A stretch of DNA of 64,000 bases from Echinococcus granulosus (Eukaryota > Platyhelminthes > Cestoda > Cyclophyllidea > Taeniidae), in assembly GCF_000524195.1 (NCBI RefSeq), contig NW_020170477.1:217290-281289 (forward strand). The letters run 5' to 3'. The translations under genes and the position numbers were made by a program. The stretch's first letter is position 1, and the number at the start of each line of letters is the position of its first letter. The notes beneath the pieces were generated by a model. It saw nothing but the letters and a program-made list of their open reading frames with translations, was not told the DNA's origin and ran no database searches. This document shows positions 1 through 11,200 of the stretch, one piece after another.

Positions 1-1814
1 AAATTTGGTGAATAGAACCCAGGGAGATATGGATGAACAGCCCTGAAGTGAGAACAAAGTGATAAAGAGAAGCTGACAAGAAATCCCACCTTCACGAAGC
101 TATTTTGGGCATCTTCCTTTATTAAATGACTGCTTGTAGGTCAGTGCTCTTACTACTGGCGGTGGGCATTCGTGGTGACCTGCACATTCCTCTTGCCTAA
201 TGCAAATCCAAAACAGGACGAAAATCTTCATGCCCAGTAGAATTACCAAGACAGATAAGTGATCCTACAGTCAAGTCTCTCCCCATTTACATGGAATTTT
301 GGTGACTAGTGCAGTTAATTCGCGGGTGCTTCTCTTTACAGCACCGACTACGTTAAGGTGACCGGTGCGAGAGATTGACAAAGGAGACCACCGATGACGC
401 CACTCAAAAGAAGCAAGGCAGGCGATATATGCTTCACCTATTTGTTTAACTCTTCGTATTGGTGTCACTGCTACTTAAGGCTTGGCCTTTGTGCTTCCTC
501 TGGGCGGCATGGCCCTTGGACCATGTCAGTGGCGCCCCCAGCCAATCTCTACGTCGAAACTATGACTTCTATCATCTTCAATAAAGACTCGGAGCACTAC
601 AGGTGCTAATATTTTCTATACCTAAATTTCCTTTCATCTATTGTGTTGCCCGTTTATTGAGTCGTTTTTAAATTCGTATCTAGTGAATACAGTAAGTTAA
701 ATTTCGCATTAATGAATGCAAAGCAGCAATACCAGTAAAAACCTACCACTTTATTGGTTTAGCATCTGTGTGTGAGAAGACTACTTCCCCTAGGATCTAC
801 GTGGTAGTGCTAAAAACTACCCCCATCATGACCTAGTGACCAGAGTAGGCACATTTTAGTGGACCTTATAGTTACCCTCAAATAATATTTAAAGGAGTAG
901 CTTACGACTAATTTAAATATTTCGTTCAATGGGTAAACTACGTCCGATACATCGTTCAATGTCTACTCACCTCCAGGGAATCAGCATTTAACCACTCGCA
1001 GTATTTTGATATGAAATTTTTAGAATCGTAGTTAGGTGGTGTGCCAATTGTTGCAAGGAGCCCTATTATATCCACTTCTAAGGCCGCATTATTTCCCCAC
1101 CTTGTCTCGTCCACCATAGAACACAAAGTCACTTTTAATGCCAACGACTTGTATATAGTCATGCAATGCATCCCCTATCTAAACTAAGAGATTGTTTAGG
1201 CGGTTTTTTTAATCCACTTATAGACATAACTTTTCACATTGCTGCGTCAAAGTCAATCAAGAAAGGATCGCTTTGGGAGAAGTATGGATAACATTAAATA
1301 AAATTATTATCACTTTGGTACAGTTAAGTTCAGGTTTCTAGGTGGGAATAGAAATAGCAAATAATATTTTTGTTGAGGGTTTTGTTATTTCGTGGAAATT
1401 ACCAAAATTGTGTGCAGTGGTGTGCTTGAGGTATTTCATCGGGAATGGAACTCACACCATCATCCCTCGGCACGCAACGGGATGGACACCCAAAGTGTGT
1501 GGACAGTCAAACGTGGTCCTCAGTCAGGAGGTAGGTGATGAAAGCCGGCCGAAAACAAAAAAAAAAAAAAATAAGAAAAAATTTAAGGGCAAGTTGTGCA
1601 GTTTCATGACAAAGAAGAGAAGTGAAGGTCACATGCAGACTGCTGCAATCACAGTAAACTCATTAAGAATCGAGGCTTATTTTGGTCCACTCTCTTAATT
1701 TGGTTTTTAATGGAAGAAGACCTAAAGGCAAGGTGGGGTGGGGATTGAGCAAGTCGTATCACAAATGCCATTGACTCTGTTGCCAGCACGAGCGAAGAAG
1801 TGATGAGAGAGTAT
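1..1814. other. Gene-poor flank left of the DYRK gene
   Basis: I see no supportable gene here. Open stretches are short and lack recognisable protein signatures; the longest (1342-1698, plus) runs through an A-rich tract at about 1557-1580 and looks random. The right edge should hold the 3' UTR of the minus-strand DYRK gene; a possible ATTAAA poly(A) signal on that strand is at 1706-1711. Confidence 0.5.
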
Positions 1815-4046
1815 TTAGTGAATGTGAGCTTCTTGGCGTCGTTTATCACCTGCCCCTGGAGATGCGTCAGTGCCGGTAACCGTTGGTGTACCGGATTGAT
1901 GCGTCGAAATTAGTTTCGACAATTGTACCATTTGAGGGGGGTTAGGTAGAGCAAAAGTCGTCGGCATTTCTGTTGCTGTGCTTTGGCATTGAGTTCCTGT
2001 AAGGTAACTTTTCAGTGTAGTTGTGCCATACTGAGACAACTGTGGTGGGCTTATTCGACCGGAAACTGCAATACTGGATTCACCCAAATGAGAGTGCGAC
2101 TCAGGAAGAGTAGAATGTTGATGTGGAAGTCTTTGTGCCATGGCATGGCTTACAGAAACTGAGGAGGTGTGTGCAAAAGTCACCGTGTTTTGGCCAGGTT
2201 GATATTCACCGTTTTTACAGCGCGTATTGCTGGAGCGTGTAGCAATGCCCCGGTTGCCTTGAGCCCTTGGAGTGCGGCGTCGAAGCCATTCGTGGCGAAA
2301 TGCTTCTCTGGGGGTTAGCCGATCCTCAGGCATCCATTGGAGGCACTGAGAAAGAAAATCTAAGAAGGCAGCATCCTCACGACCTTTGAGAGCCGATTTG
2401 AGGGATTTGGAACCCGGAATGTCTCGAAGTTTTCCTCGTTTAGTCTTACGTGGCCGAAGGATTACATTATTGTCCTCGTCAACCTCCATGCAGTACCGCG
2501 GACAACCATAGGTGATAGAGAAGAAATGCTTCATCCGACGACTCTGTTCGAGCAGTTTTTCTGGAGGCATTCCAAGCACTTCGAGAATGCAGGCAAGCTG
2601 ATCACCTTCATCTTCACCGGGAAAAAGTGGAGAACCTCAAGAGATCAAATGTGCTCTTTAACCACTGGATTAGAGATGGTGAATGAAGAACTGGATTATA
2701 GCAAAGTGAGTAAATGTACATCACTGAATACCTAGCTGAGCAACTTGTCAAAGAAACCGTCTGGATAAGTGTCACTGCCTAGTCGATCATAAAATAAAGC
2801 AAGGGGAGTGCATGGTAAAATATGATGACCTACCAGTTAATAGCTCCGCAAGAATGCATCCGAAGCTCCAAATATCAATAGACGAGTTGTACTTGCAGCC
2901 AAGAATTACCTCAGGTGCACGATAAAATCGGGACTGAATGTAGGTATAAATGTTTTGATCCTCGAAACAGCTGGAACCAAAATCAATCACTTTAATGCCA
3001 CTTCGACCCTGTTGCTTGAGAAGAATATTCTCGGGTTTCAAATCACAATGAATGATTTTATTTCGATGCAGCATGTCCAGGCAAACGAGGATGGAGTGGG
3101 CAAATTTCCGAACTAAGGGAAGGGGAAAGCCTTTGAATTCGTTCCTCTTAATCAACTCGTAGAGGTTAATGTTGAGCAACTCAAAGGTCATGCAAACGTG
3201 CTCGCGAAAGGTAAAGTGCTCTAGCAAATGTACAATGTTGCGACTGTTGTCCACATCCTGCTCCCGAAGCAATTCCAAAATGCGAATCTCCTCAGCCGCC
3301 TGTTTAGTGAAGCGCCGTTCATTACGCACCATTTTAAGACCAACAAACGTATTAGTTTTGTGATCGAATGCCTTCACCACTTGTCCAAAACTTCCCTTTC
3401 CAATAATTTTTAATACCTCGTATCGATATGCAATGTGATCATGAGCGGTGTGAAGGTAAGAACCATGATCATCGTCAAAGCCAAAGTTTGGACCACTGGC
3501 ACATACCATTTGTCTTTTTTTGGCATTGTGCCCGATAAAGTAGACATGAGGATATTTGAGAATCTCAGTCATTTCGTAAGGTGTAAGTTTGGCTTTAAAT
3601 TGTCGGATAGCCATTTGGGGTGTAATTCCCGAGGACGACAGACTTACTGACACTTGTCCATTCCACAAAGTTGTGCCTTTAACTTGAAGGTTGCAAAGAG
3701 GATGATTTGAACTTGGACGAATGTCAGCTGGATTGTTAATTTCAGTATCAACCTGTCTCCATGAACGACTTGAAATCTTTTGGCTCAGCATTGTTTCTGA
3801 AGAACCGCATCCGCCTTTGCTAAAGGACATCAGAGACATTTGCTTTTGATTGACTAATTGGACAGCTGAACCTCCATTAGCACAGTTCGCGTTGACAAAG
3901 TTAACGGATTGCTCGTTTTTCATAGCCTTTTGATTGTGACTAACATGCATTCGAGAATGCGGACATCTCTGATTAAGTAGTTGGGTTAAAGACGAGATAG
4001 TACATGGAGCCGGAGTTTGATTTTCATTTATCTTTACTGAACCCAT
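1815..4046 (-). CDS. DYRK2: Class II DYRK protein kinase (DYRK2/3/4-like), 677 aa
   Basis: Dual-specificity tyrosine-regulated kinase of the cytosolic class II group; such kinases autophosphorylate an activation-loop tyrosine and then phosphorylate Ser/Thr. Two exons, 4046-2834 and 2635-1815, joined in phase within a glycine codon (donor GTAGGT). The N-terminal 150 residues are low-complexity and unrecognised. A NAPA/DH-box region follows ([10 protein letters not shown] at about 154, then [11 protein letters not shown] at 203-213). The kinase domain has the glycine loop GKGSFGQVV (216-224), the VAIK-type lysine at 238, HCDLKPEN (333-340), DFGSS (355-359), the YTY activation motif (367-369) and SRFYRAPEV. 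The second exon completes the C-lobe ([10 protein letters not shown]) and adds a Ser/Gln-rich tail without known domains. The first ATG at 4046 is chosen over an upstream in-frame GTG. The NAPA region fits DYRK2/3/4 rather than DYRK1; the exact paralogue is not settled. Confidence 0.93.
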
Positions 4047-6289
4047 TGACACTATTCCTTCTATGAATTTGAAAAAGAGGCCAAATTACTTGCAGAATAG
4101 AGAAGAGAGAGAAATCGAAATAATATTCTTTACTTGCTTGATAAATATAACTCCTGTAATTGAGACCGATGAGTCGATCGGGAAACTCCAAGAAAATCAA
4201 TTCATTGAATTTAACACGGAAATTCAATAACGGTAGTGAAATCCTGTCCTCTGGATTTCCTACTAATTATGTGCAATTTTCATAGAGCAGCTAGCTAAAA
4301 TGCAATAATTTCTAATGAGTAAATAATAAAGTTGAACCATAGAACTGAATGCGCACGTTAAACGGAATGAGTGAATTAAGTGTGAAAAGATTTGGAGATT
4401 TTGCCTCAAAATTTTAACCTAAAGTTCATTTGTGGTCAGAATAAAAAGTCAAAACTAATTCATTTACTGCTGTAAGACTCCGGTAGACTGCATAATTGTT
4501 AGACGTTAACAATCTGAACCAGGGCACTTTTTCCTAAAAGATAAGCCCTAAACTCAGACAAAATTCGGCAGACAATTTAGGACTAATAAGACAGTTTTAA
4601 TTAAATTAAGTAGGATTGCAAAATATTACAAAATATAAAACATGTATTTGCAAGCAACAATTACTCAGGTCCACAATAAAGCATATTTTGTTCAGAATGC
4701 TTGAAACCGCTGAAAAGGGCAGATTAATAAAAAGTAATTAAGATACTTGAAACAAAACACCTATTTTTTTTCAAAAAGAGGTCATGTAAACCTGTTCTGA
4801 AGAGATATTATAGTAAGTTGTTCATTTTAAACACTCCGAAACATCTCAGGCGATTGGGTTGACATTTGGGTGTCGCTTCCTGCCGTTTTTGTTGTAAAAC
4901 CACATTACGATTGCCGCATTATTTTTTTAGGTAACAGGATATATATTTCAAGATGAATGAATACATAACGAGGTCACTCCTTGAAAAATAACATAACAGC
5001 AAGTAATTTTAGTCCTTAATTGTTTGCAGTGTGAGACAATGATAAAAGCTCAGAATTATTCAGACAATTGAAAATCGGTAGTGATAATCTATTGTCGGAT
5101 GGTGGAAATTCATGGGAAATCATCTCACATTGAGTGACATGAACACTATGCGGAGGATCGATTTGGGCGCTTGGCGAGTTAGCAACAGAAGCGTTTCCAA
5201 TAAGGTCAGGACTGAAATAAACAACACCTGCATCAATATTTCTTTTTTAGAGAGGCAATATTTACATCTGTAGCAGTCAACGTTATCGCGAAAAAAAATT
5301 TAGTGGTTTGTTTGCTCAGTAAAGTGATGGTATAGTAAAGGAATGTTGGTTGACATATTAGTAAACGATTATAAGATTAAATTTGTCTGGAATGCCAAGT
5401 AACACCTTTTTCCTTAGTAGTAATGAAATTTTAATCATTTTGTACTCGCATTTAAACAGCGAGTGTTCTCATATGCCTCATTACACAAACCTGCCAAAGT
5501 ATAGAATTATCTGAATTATCGAGGTCACACAACTATGAACATCCTTAGAGTCTTGAGCCTTTGGTAAAGTCGCAAAAGGCCACGATAACATAAAACGTAT
5601 GATATTAGCAAGCCGATTGTCTGATATGCTACCGACTTTGCCTGAAATCCATACTGACTAGCGTAATTTCTGTGACAGATTCTGCGTTTGTCACTTTCCC
5701 TTTGGCCTTTATTCTCTTGGAACATGTAGATTGACTGTGTAGGAGAATTCTTCGTCAATAATATTATGAATAGGGTACAGTAGTCAGGGACACGCAAGTT
5801 TGAAGGATACTGCTTTCTCGGGATTCGTGTCCACTGACCTTTTCCCACCTAAAAGGTGCATTCAGGCCTTGTTGATGCGAAATGCTGACTTGGATACCCA
5901 TAAGTGGGGATCGTGCTTTGATGAAATTCAACGACAACTTCTGGTATTGCCGAGTTTGAGGAAAATGTATTTCGACCATTCACTGATAGATTTTTTAACC
6001 ATTAATAAAATGGGTCCTTGGTACTCCCCTTTTAAGCGGTCTCCGTACATGCCATTACCGGTAGTCTCCTTCCTTCTATTAGTGGGTAGAATTCATCTTC
6101 GTATCGGGGGGGTGGTATCCCTTTGTAGGGTGGGTAGTTTTGCTGTGATGAATAGGAATCGGTTGAGTACGAGTTGTGTATTGCAGATGATGTGGATTTT
6201 TGGCGGGATAACTTTCATCATTTGGATTGCATCCTTACTCCACGGATGATGGAACTCGCGGTGTACTTCAGGTGGCTGAATCAGCCTGT
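4047..6289. other. Intergenic region upstream of the DYRK gene
   Basis: AT-rich sequence upstream of the minus-strand kinase. A polypyrimidine tract with an AG lies about 14 nt before the kinase ATG (around 4060-4075) and could be the acceptor of a 5' UTR intron or of a trans-spliced leader. Interrupted open frames at 5525-6249 have no recognisable domain and may be further eroded retroelement sequence next to the Ty3/gypsy remnant. No other gene seen. Confidence 0.4.
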
Positions 6290-7330
6290 ATAATTGTATT
6301 ACGTCCCCTTCCCAATGGACGTTAGTCTAGCTGTTTTTGCTGTAATATTTCTCCTGCTTGATATATTGCACAGTCGTGTTTGTTCAAATGCGATGTTGAA
6401 AATTTGTCTTATCCCTCCTATCAGTCGCAGAACGGGCCTTGAGGCATTGCTAGTTGCTACTTTCATGTTTGGTAAGGGAATAGCAGAAAGTGCTCTCATT
6501 TTACGACCTGTGAACATCTTCAAAGGTAATTTGTCAGTCGGTGTATGAAATGTAGCCCCATAAGCGGAGAGGACCCTTCCTAGGCTCAATTTCCGCAACT
6601 GGTCCTCAATACAAGGCACCTGCATTGTCATAATTATTTCCTTTCCCATACCGTTGTGTGTAATCGTATTGCTGCAGTTCCTCGTACCAGCGTGCGGTCT
6701 ATTTCCATTCGTTTTAACCAGGTGAGCGACTGATCCGTTCAGTATCTACTCATGATGATGACAGTGAACAGCCCATGTTGCTTTGCACTGTTTTGTCCCA
6801 CTTTTTGTAGAGTTTAGTACCCGCGTCGATAATGGGGCGTTCCCTTTCTTCTTTGTCCCCTTGTGAAATCACAATGCTTAAGACTATACCGCTAGCGTCG
6901 CTATACAGAACGAATGGTGGCTGGAATGCTTGATTTGAAGATTGGTAATGCTAGAATCAGAGCGTAGCTGAGTATTCGCTTCAGTTTTTTGGACCCTTTA
7001 TCATTTTCCTTCTCCCACCTAAACTTTTTTGTTGTCTGCTTTTCCGCCAATTTATGCAGCGGATTTGCTGAATTAGAGCAATCTTCAACCTGTTAAACGC
7101 CTAATTAGTTGTTGTTGGCCAGGTCCTCACTTGCCTTGTGCGATCTTCTGTAACTGCCATCCGTCTGTCGAGATTTTATGTTCCAGGAAGTTGAATGACC
7201 ACCGGAGGAATCGACATTTCCTTGAGTTCAAGGTGAAACCTGCGTCTCGCAATTGGTCGGACACTAGTCTTTGATTGGTGTTATACCCTCGAATATTTTT
7301 ACCAGAGACGTTTATCTGAAGTTACATCAG
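6290..7330 (-). mobile_element. Decayed Ty3/gypsy LTR-retrotransposon pol fragment
   Basis: Reading the minus strand, pieces of a Ty3/gypsy polyprotein occur in the right order but with stops and frame changes. About 7268-7185 encodes the reverse-transcriptase segment LRDAGFTLNSRKCRFL followed by STDGW, matching the conserved 'LR-AGLTLN-KC-F...LGH-IS-DG' stretch. About 6921-6893 encodes PPFVLYSDASG, the start of the RNase H domain, ending in a stop. About 6715-6604 encodes RWYEELQQYDY and a degenerate DNAGAL, the tail of RNase H. About 6580-6490 encodes LSAYGATFHT...KMFTGRKMR, matching the integrase-core end. The zinc-binding and most catalytic parts of integrase are absent. No LTRs, primer-binding site or intact frame were found, so this is a non-functional fossil. 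Confidence 0.82.
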
Positions 7331-8128
7331 GTGTTGGAAGGTGACCACTGAGTTGCAGAATCTTAAAGTCATTGTCTGGAATTAATAAAGCCCTTTTGAC
7401 AAGATAAAATCTATCTTCTCTCCGGTTCTGCCACTTCTACTTGCCTGTATCATGTTTTTGAGTCCAGTGTGGAGAGCATTTAGCAAATCGTCGGTGTGGG
7501 CTAGTGGAAAGGCGTCTGTGTTACTCATGGGTATAGCTGCATCCTCGAAAGGGGCGTGGAAAATGCCATAGACATCACACACTGGTAGCGAGAGGGCTGT
7601 ATCGGCTTTAGTCTTCATGGGGCAAGAAGGTACCTCCAGCAAAACAAGATGGCTTTGTTGTTTCTAAGAAAAACAGCCTTAAGGAAAAATTGCTTGAATC
7701 TTCTTCCAGTATTCCTAGAGCTTGCAAGAATAAGTGGGAGCCATTTATAGGAAGAGAATAGGGAAAATGAACACACCTCACTTTACATTATATTGTAAAC
7801 GATGCATCGCCGTTACTACAATAACCCTGCTGGTTATCAGGAATCATCCTTGATAGAAAGTTCATTGCTCATCCCCAAGACCGCAAAATCTATGAGCCCC
7901 CTCAAATACAAATCACATTCTGGTGTTCAAATGACCCCAATTTAGCAGCAAAGTGATTGCAATTCGAACAAAAGGCAACACCAACATTGAACATCCAACA
8001 CTCGGGCGCGAGATTTACTCTCGACTACAAAAACTAATTTTAAATTGCCTCGAGTCTACAATACAACCAACATTCGCTACAACTTCTATGCAACATCTAG
8101 GTGGAAGGTGAAGGGAATAACACAAATT
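7331..8128. other. Intergenic stretch between the retroelement fossil and the LPT gene
   Basis: An open stretch at 7382-7642 (minus) has no recognisable domain and could be more retroelement debris. The rest, up to the poly(A) signal of the LPT-like gene, shows nothing I can name. Confidence 0.4.
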
Positions 8129-8134
8129 TTTATT
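8129..8134 (-). promoter_or_regulatory. Poly(A) signal of the LPT-like gene
   Basis: TTTATT on the plus strand, i.e. AATAAA on the minus strand, lies about 135 nt downstream of the stop codon at 8268-8270. It supports this being the true 3' end of the gene and argues against a continuing transcript with a SET domain. Confidence 0.6.
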
Positions 8135-8267
8135 GTACAATCGATACTAGCATAGAAGGTGAAGTAAACTACACAATGGGAGAGCGTGCGGTGTCCATAG
8201 GAGCAGGCACAATGGAAAGAGGACACATAGATACCTGAACTAGCAGTACTGGCACCAGCACATTGCA

Positions 8268-11200
8268 TTACTGCATACTACCAGGGTGAGAAAGCGGATC
8301 TACAAAGGAAGACATAGGCGATGTGAAAAGCGATTCAGTTCCGTGTCATCTTATGCATAAGGGTTATGTCTCTTCCAAGGCCGATGCATTGGAGGCACAC
8401 ATCCAACTGGCAGAATCAATGAGTCCCAAGACTTACCCGCACCACGACCCATGTGTCCTGCCGAGTCGGAATGAGGAGGTGGCGGTGGATGTGGGGGATG
8501 ATGACCAGGATAGGGCGATTGGGGAGGTACACTGTAAGGACTATACTGTGGAGCCTGTGCAGGCATATACGACTGCCTCTGTTGAGGCGGTACCTGTTCA
8601 TACAGGCTTGAGGGATGCACTGGGACAGACTGTTGATAGTCAACTCTGCCGGCAGTAGCAAGAGGAGGAGAAGCACACACAGTGGTGGGCATTGGCTGCC
8701 GCAACCTCGAATATGAAGGCGGCGTAAAACCGACATTGTAATGCGTTGGCTGACTCTCTGAGATCAAATACTGCGCAGGACAGTCAGGGTAACTACTAAC
8801 ACCATCACCGCCACCACCACTGACAACTTCGGCATCTCCTGAGTAACAGCCACTAGTGGAAGCCGAATCTGAGGCCACATTGGTCGAGGCATCGTCCTGA
8901 TGTGACTTTGACAGAGTTTGCGGAGGAACTGGTCCCGTTGGAGACTGGTGATGCGCCTGCGTCGCATAGAACTGCTGCAGTGGCTTTGGCTGTGGTGCCT
9001 GTTGATGTACCTCAGCTGGGGACGGAGAAGGGTGGTACTGATGCTCCGTCTCGAATTGGGCCTGACCTACATATCGCGACATCAAAACACACACTACAAT
9101 GCACGCCAATTCACAGGGAAAAATCCTATGCACAACGGAGAATTATTTTAAGGAGAAATTATCAGATGCTGCCTACCCATGGAATGAGACATTAATTGCT
9201 CCTGATGTTGGTCCTGCATTCTAGGCGCGTATGCCATCGGCGGTGGCAGTGGCGGCGGAGCTGACATTTCTTCAGCTACCTCCATTGAAGGCTGTTGTTG
9301 TTGCTGCGGCTGCTGCTGTGGAATGAAACGCGGCCGATCTTTGCTAGCACCGACACCTACGACCCGACTGAAGATGACAGGTGGTTCGAAACCCGCCTCT
9401 TCCATGCCGGAGGATGGTGTTGCAATCGAAGCGGAGGAGGACTTGACCGGTGTTGATGGTTGTGACTGTGCTTGAGCCTGAAGTGGATGGCATGAAATTC
9501 GTTGCTACAATGATGGAATGGTATTTGATGACTGGTTTAATGAAAGATCAGCATGCCAGAGATAACACAAAGACTCACATGAGGAGACTCCATGATGGAT
9601 GGAGTAGATGTGGCAAGTTGATAGGGTGGAGGAGGTGGATGGGGTGGAGCCTCCTGATGATGACTGGCAGGCGTCGACGAAGCAGGAAGAACAGGGGGTG
9701 AAGAGAGAGATAGTGGAATCGAGGTGTTGGAAGGCGAGACGACCACCGGAGGCGAGGTTGAGACTGCAGGCGATTGGACTACACTGCTAGTGGCGCTGCT
9801 GCCACGCGAAGTCATCTGTTGCAGCGCAAAGCCTGACTCAAAAGAGGGAGAGGCACGCGCAAACCCACTGGAGGAGTGATGTTGCTGAGGCGGTGGGGAG
9901 CCCGGGAAAAAGGCATTGCCTCCAGCGTTGCTACCACCACCGCTGCTCGCTGAAGTCGATAAAGGCGGTTGAGGTGTCGAATGAGACACACGAATTTGTT
10001 GTCGCGAATAAGAGTAGGAAGAACTCGCGTGTGAGTAGATTTTCTGCTGTTGTTGTTGTTGCTGGTGCAAATGCTGTAAATATGAAATAAGTGCAGTGGA
10101 TGAAAACTTGTCCAAGTCCAAGTCATGTCGTGATGGAATAATTCACATTCTAATGCGAGAAAGCATGCGGTACTGTGAGGCTCTACGGTTGATCAAACAT
10201 TTGGTTTTAAAAAAGAATCCCGGAATTAATTGCAAACCACCTGCTGCTGAGGTTGCTGAGGCTGAGCTGGTTGCGGCAGGGTGGAGACGGATTGTGCTTG
10301 CTGATGCTGTTGTTGGTAGGATGTAGTAGTAGGCGAACTGCTCACTATTGGTTGTTGTTGCTGTTGCTGAGCTGCAGCAGACAGCTTTCTTTGGTTCACC
10401 TTCTTTGCAAGGATTTCCCGTAGCTTCTGACGCTCCCTCTCACCCGGCGATGGACCCGCTGACTGTGAAATTGGCGGAGGTAGTGGCAGTGTTTGCGATT
10501 GTGAGACTGCGGGGGCTGGTGGATGCGGTGCAACATGAACTCCACCATATTGCTGCGGCATTGGTGTCGGCGGCTACAAAGGCGCAAAAATAAGCCCGAA
10601 TGTGCTGCGCTAAACGAAGTAAGGTCCATAGCTAGTACGTGTCAGTCACAAATCTACATGCATGTGCTAATCTAGAAAGCGTTCAATGTTCGAGCTATAC
10701 CTGCTGCATCATCGGCGTAGTTCCATAGGAAGGAGGTAGAGACCGCGGAGATGACATATAATGCTGTTGCTGGAAATGATGGTGATGCATCATCTCCTGC
10801 TGCTGTTGTTGTTGTTGTTGTTGTTGCTGTCTTTGCTGGTACAGGAGGTGCTGTTGATGTTGCTGTGTTGTAGGAGCAGGAGATAGGGGGGAGGGATGAC
10901 CACCAGGTGACCAGCGTGGGTGCTGATGTGGCGAAGGTAGGGGCGACGTTACCCCCACGAAGCCCGATGGCGGCCATGTCGGTGGTGGTGGGGGTGGAGG
11001 AGGAGGAGGAGGAGGCGGAGGCGGAGGAGGAGGCGGAAGTGGCAAGTAAGCTCCCTGTTGTTGGACCAGTGTCGATGACGGTTGTGCCAACTATAAATGA
11101 ACAGATGAGACAACTCCCAGTGATTCTGGGGAAATCTAAGTCATACATGTAGTCTAATTAGCGAAGAATAGAAGTAAATTATAGAATTGATTAAGTCAAT

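Noticed and set aside
1342..1698. Open frame of 118 codons on the plus strand
   Set aside because: No domain, runs through an A-rich tract giving a lysine run, and no supporting splice context.
4047..4052. Extending the DYRK protein two residues upstream to an in-frame GTG
   Set aside because: Nuclear genes of animals normally start at ATG; the ATG at 4046 is adjacent and suitable.
8323..8658. Plus-strand open frame opposite the LPT 3' exons
   Set aside because: It mirrors the low-complexity LPT coding exon 8437-9066 and continues into its intron; a shadow.
10077..10126. DLDKF motif upstream of a Gln run, resembling a short KMT2D segment
   Set aside because: It falls in an intron: a strong acceptor (CATATTTACAG) just downstream at 10073 restores phase with the previous exon, and no acceptor precedes the motif.
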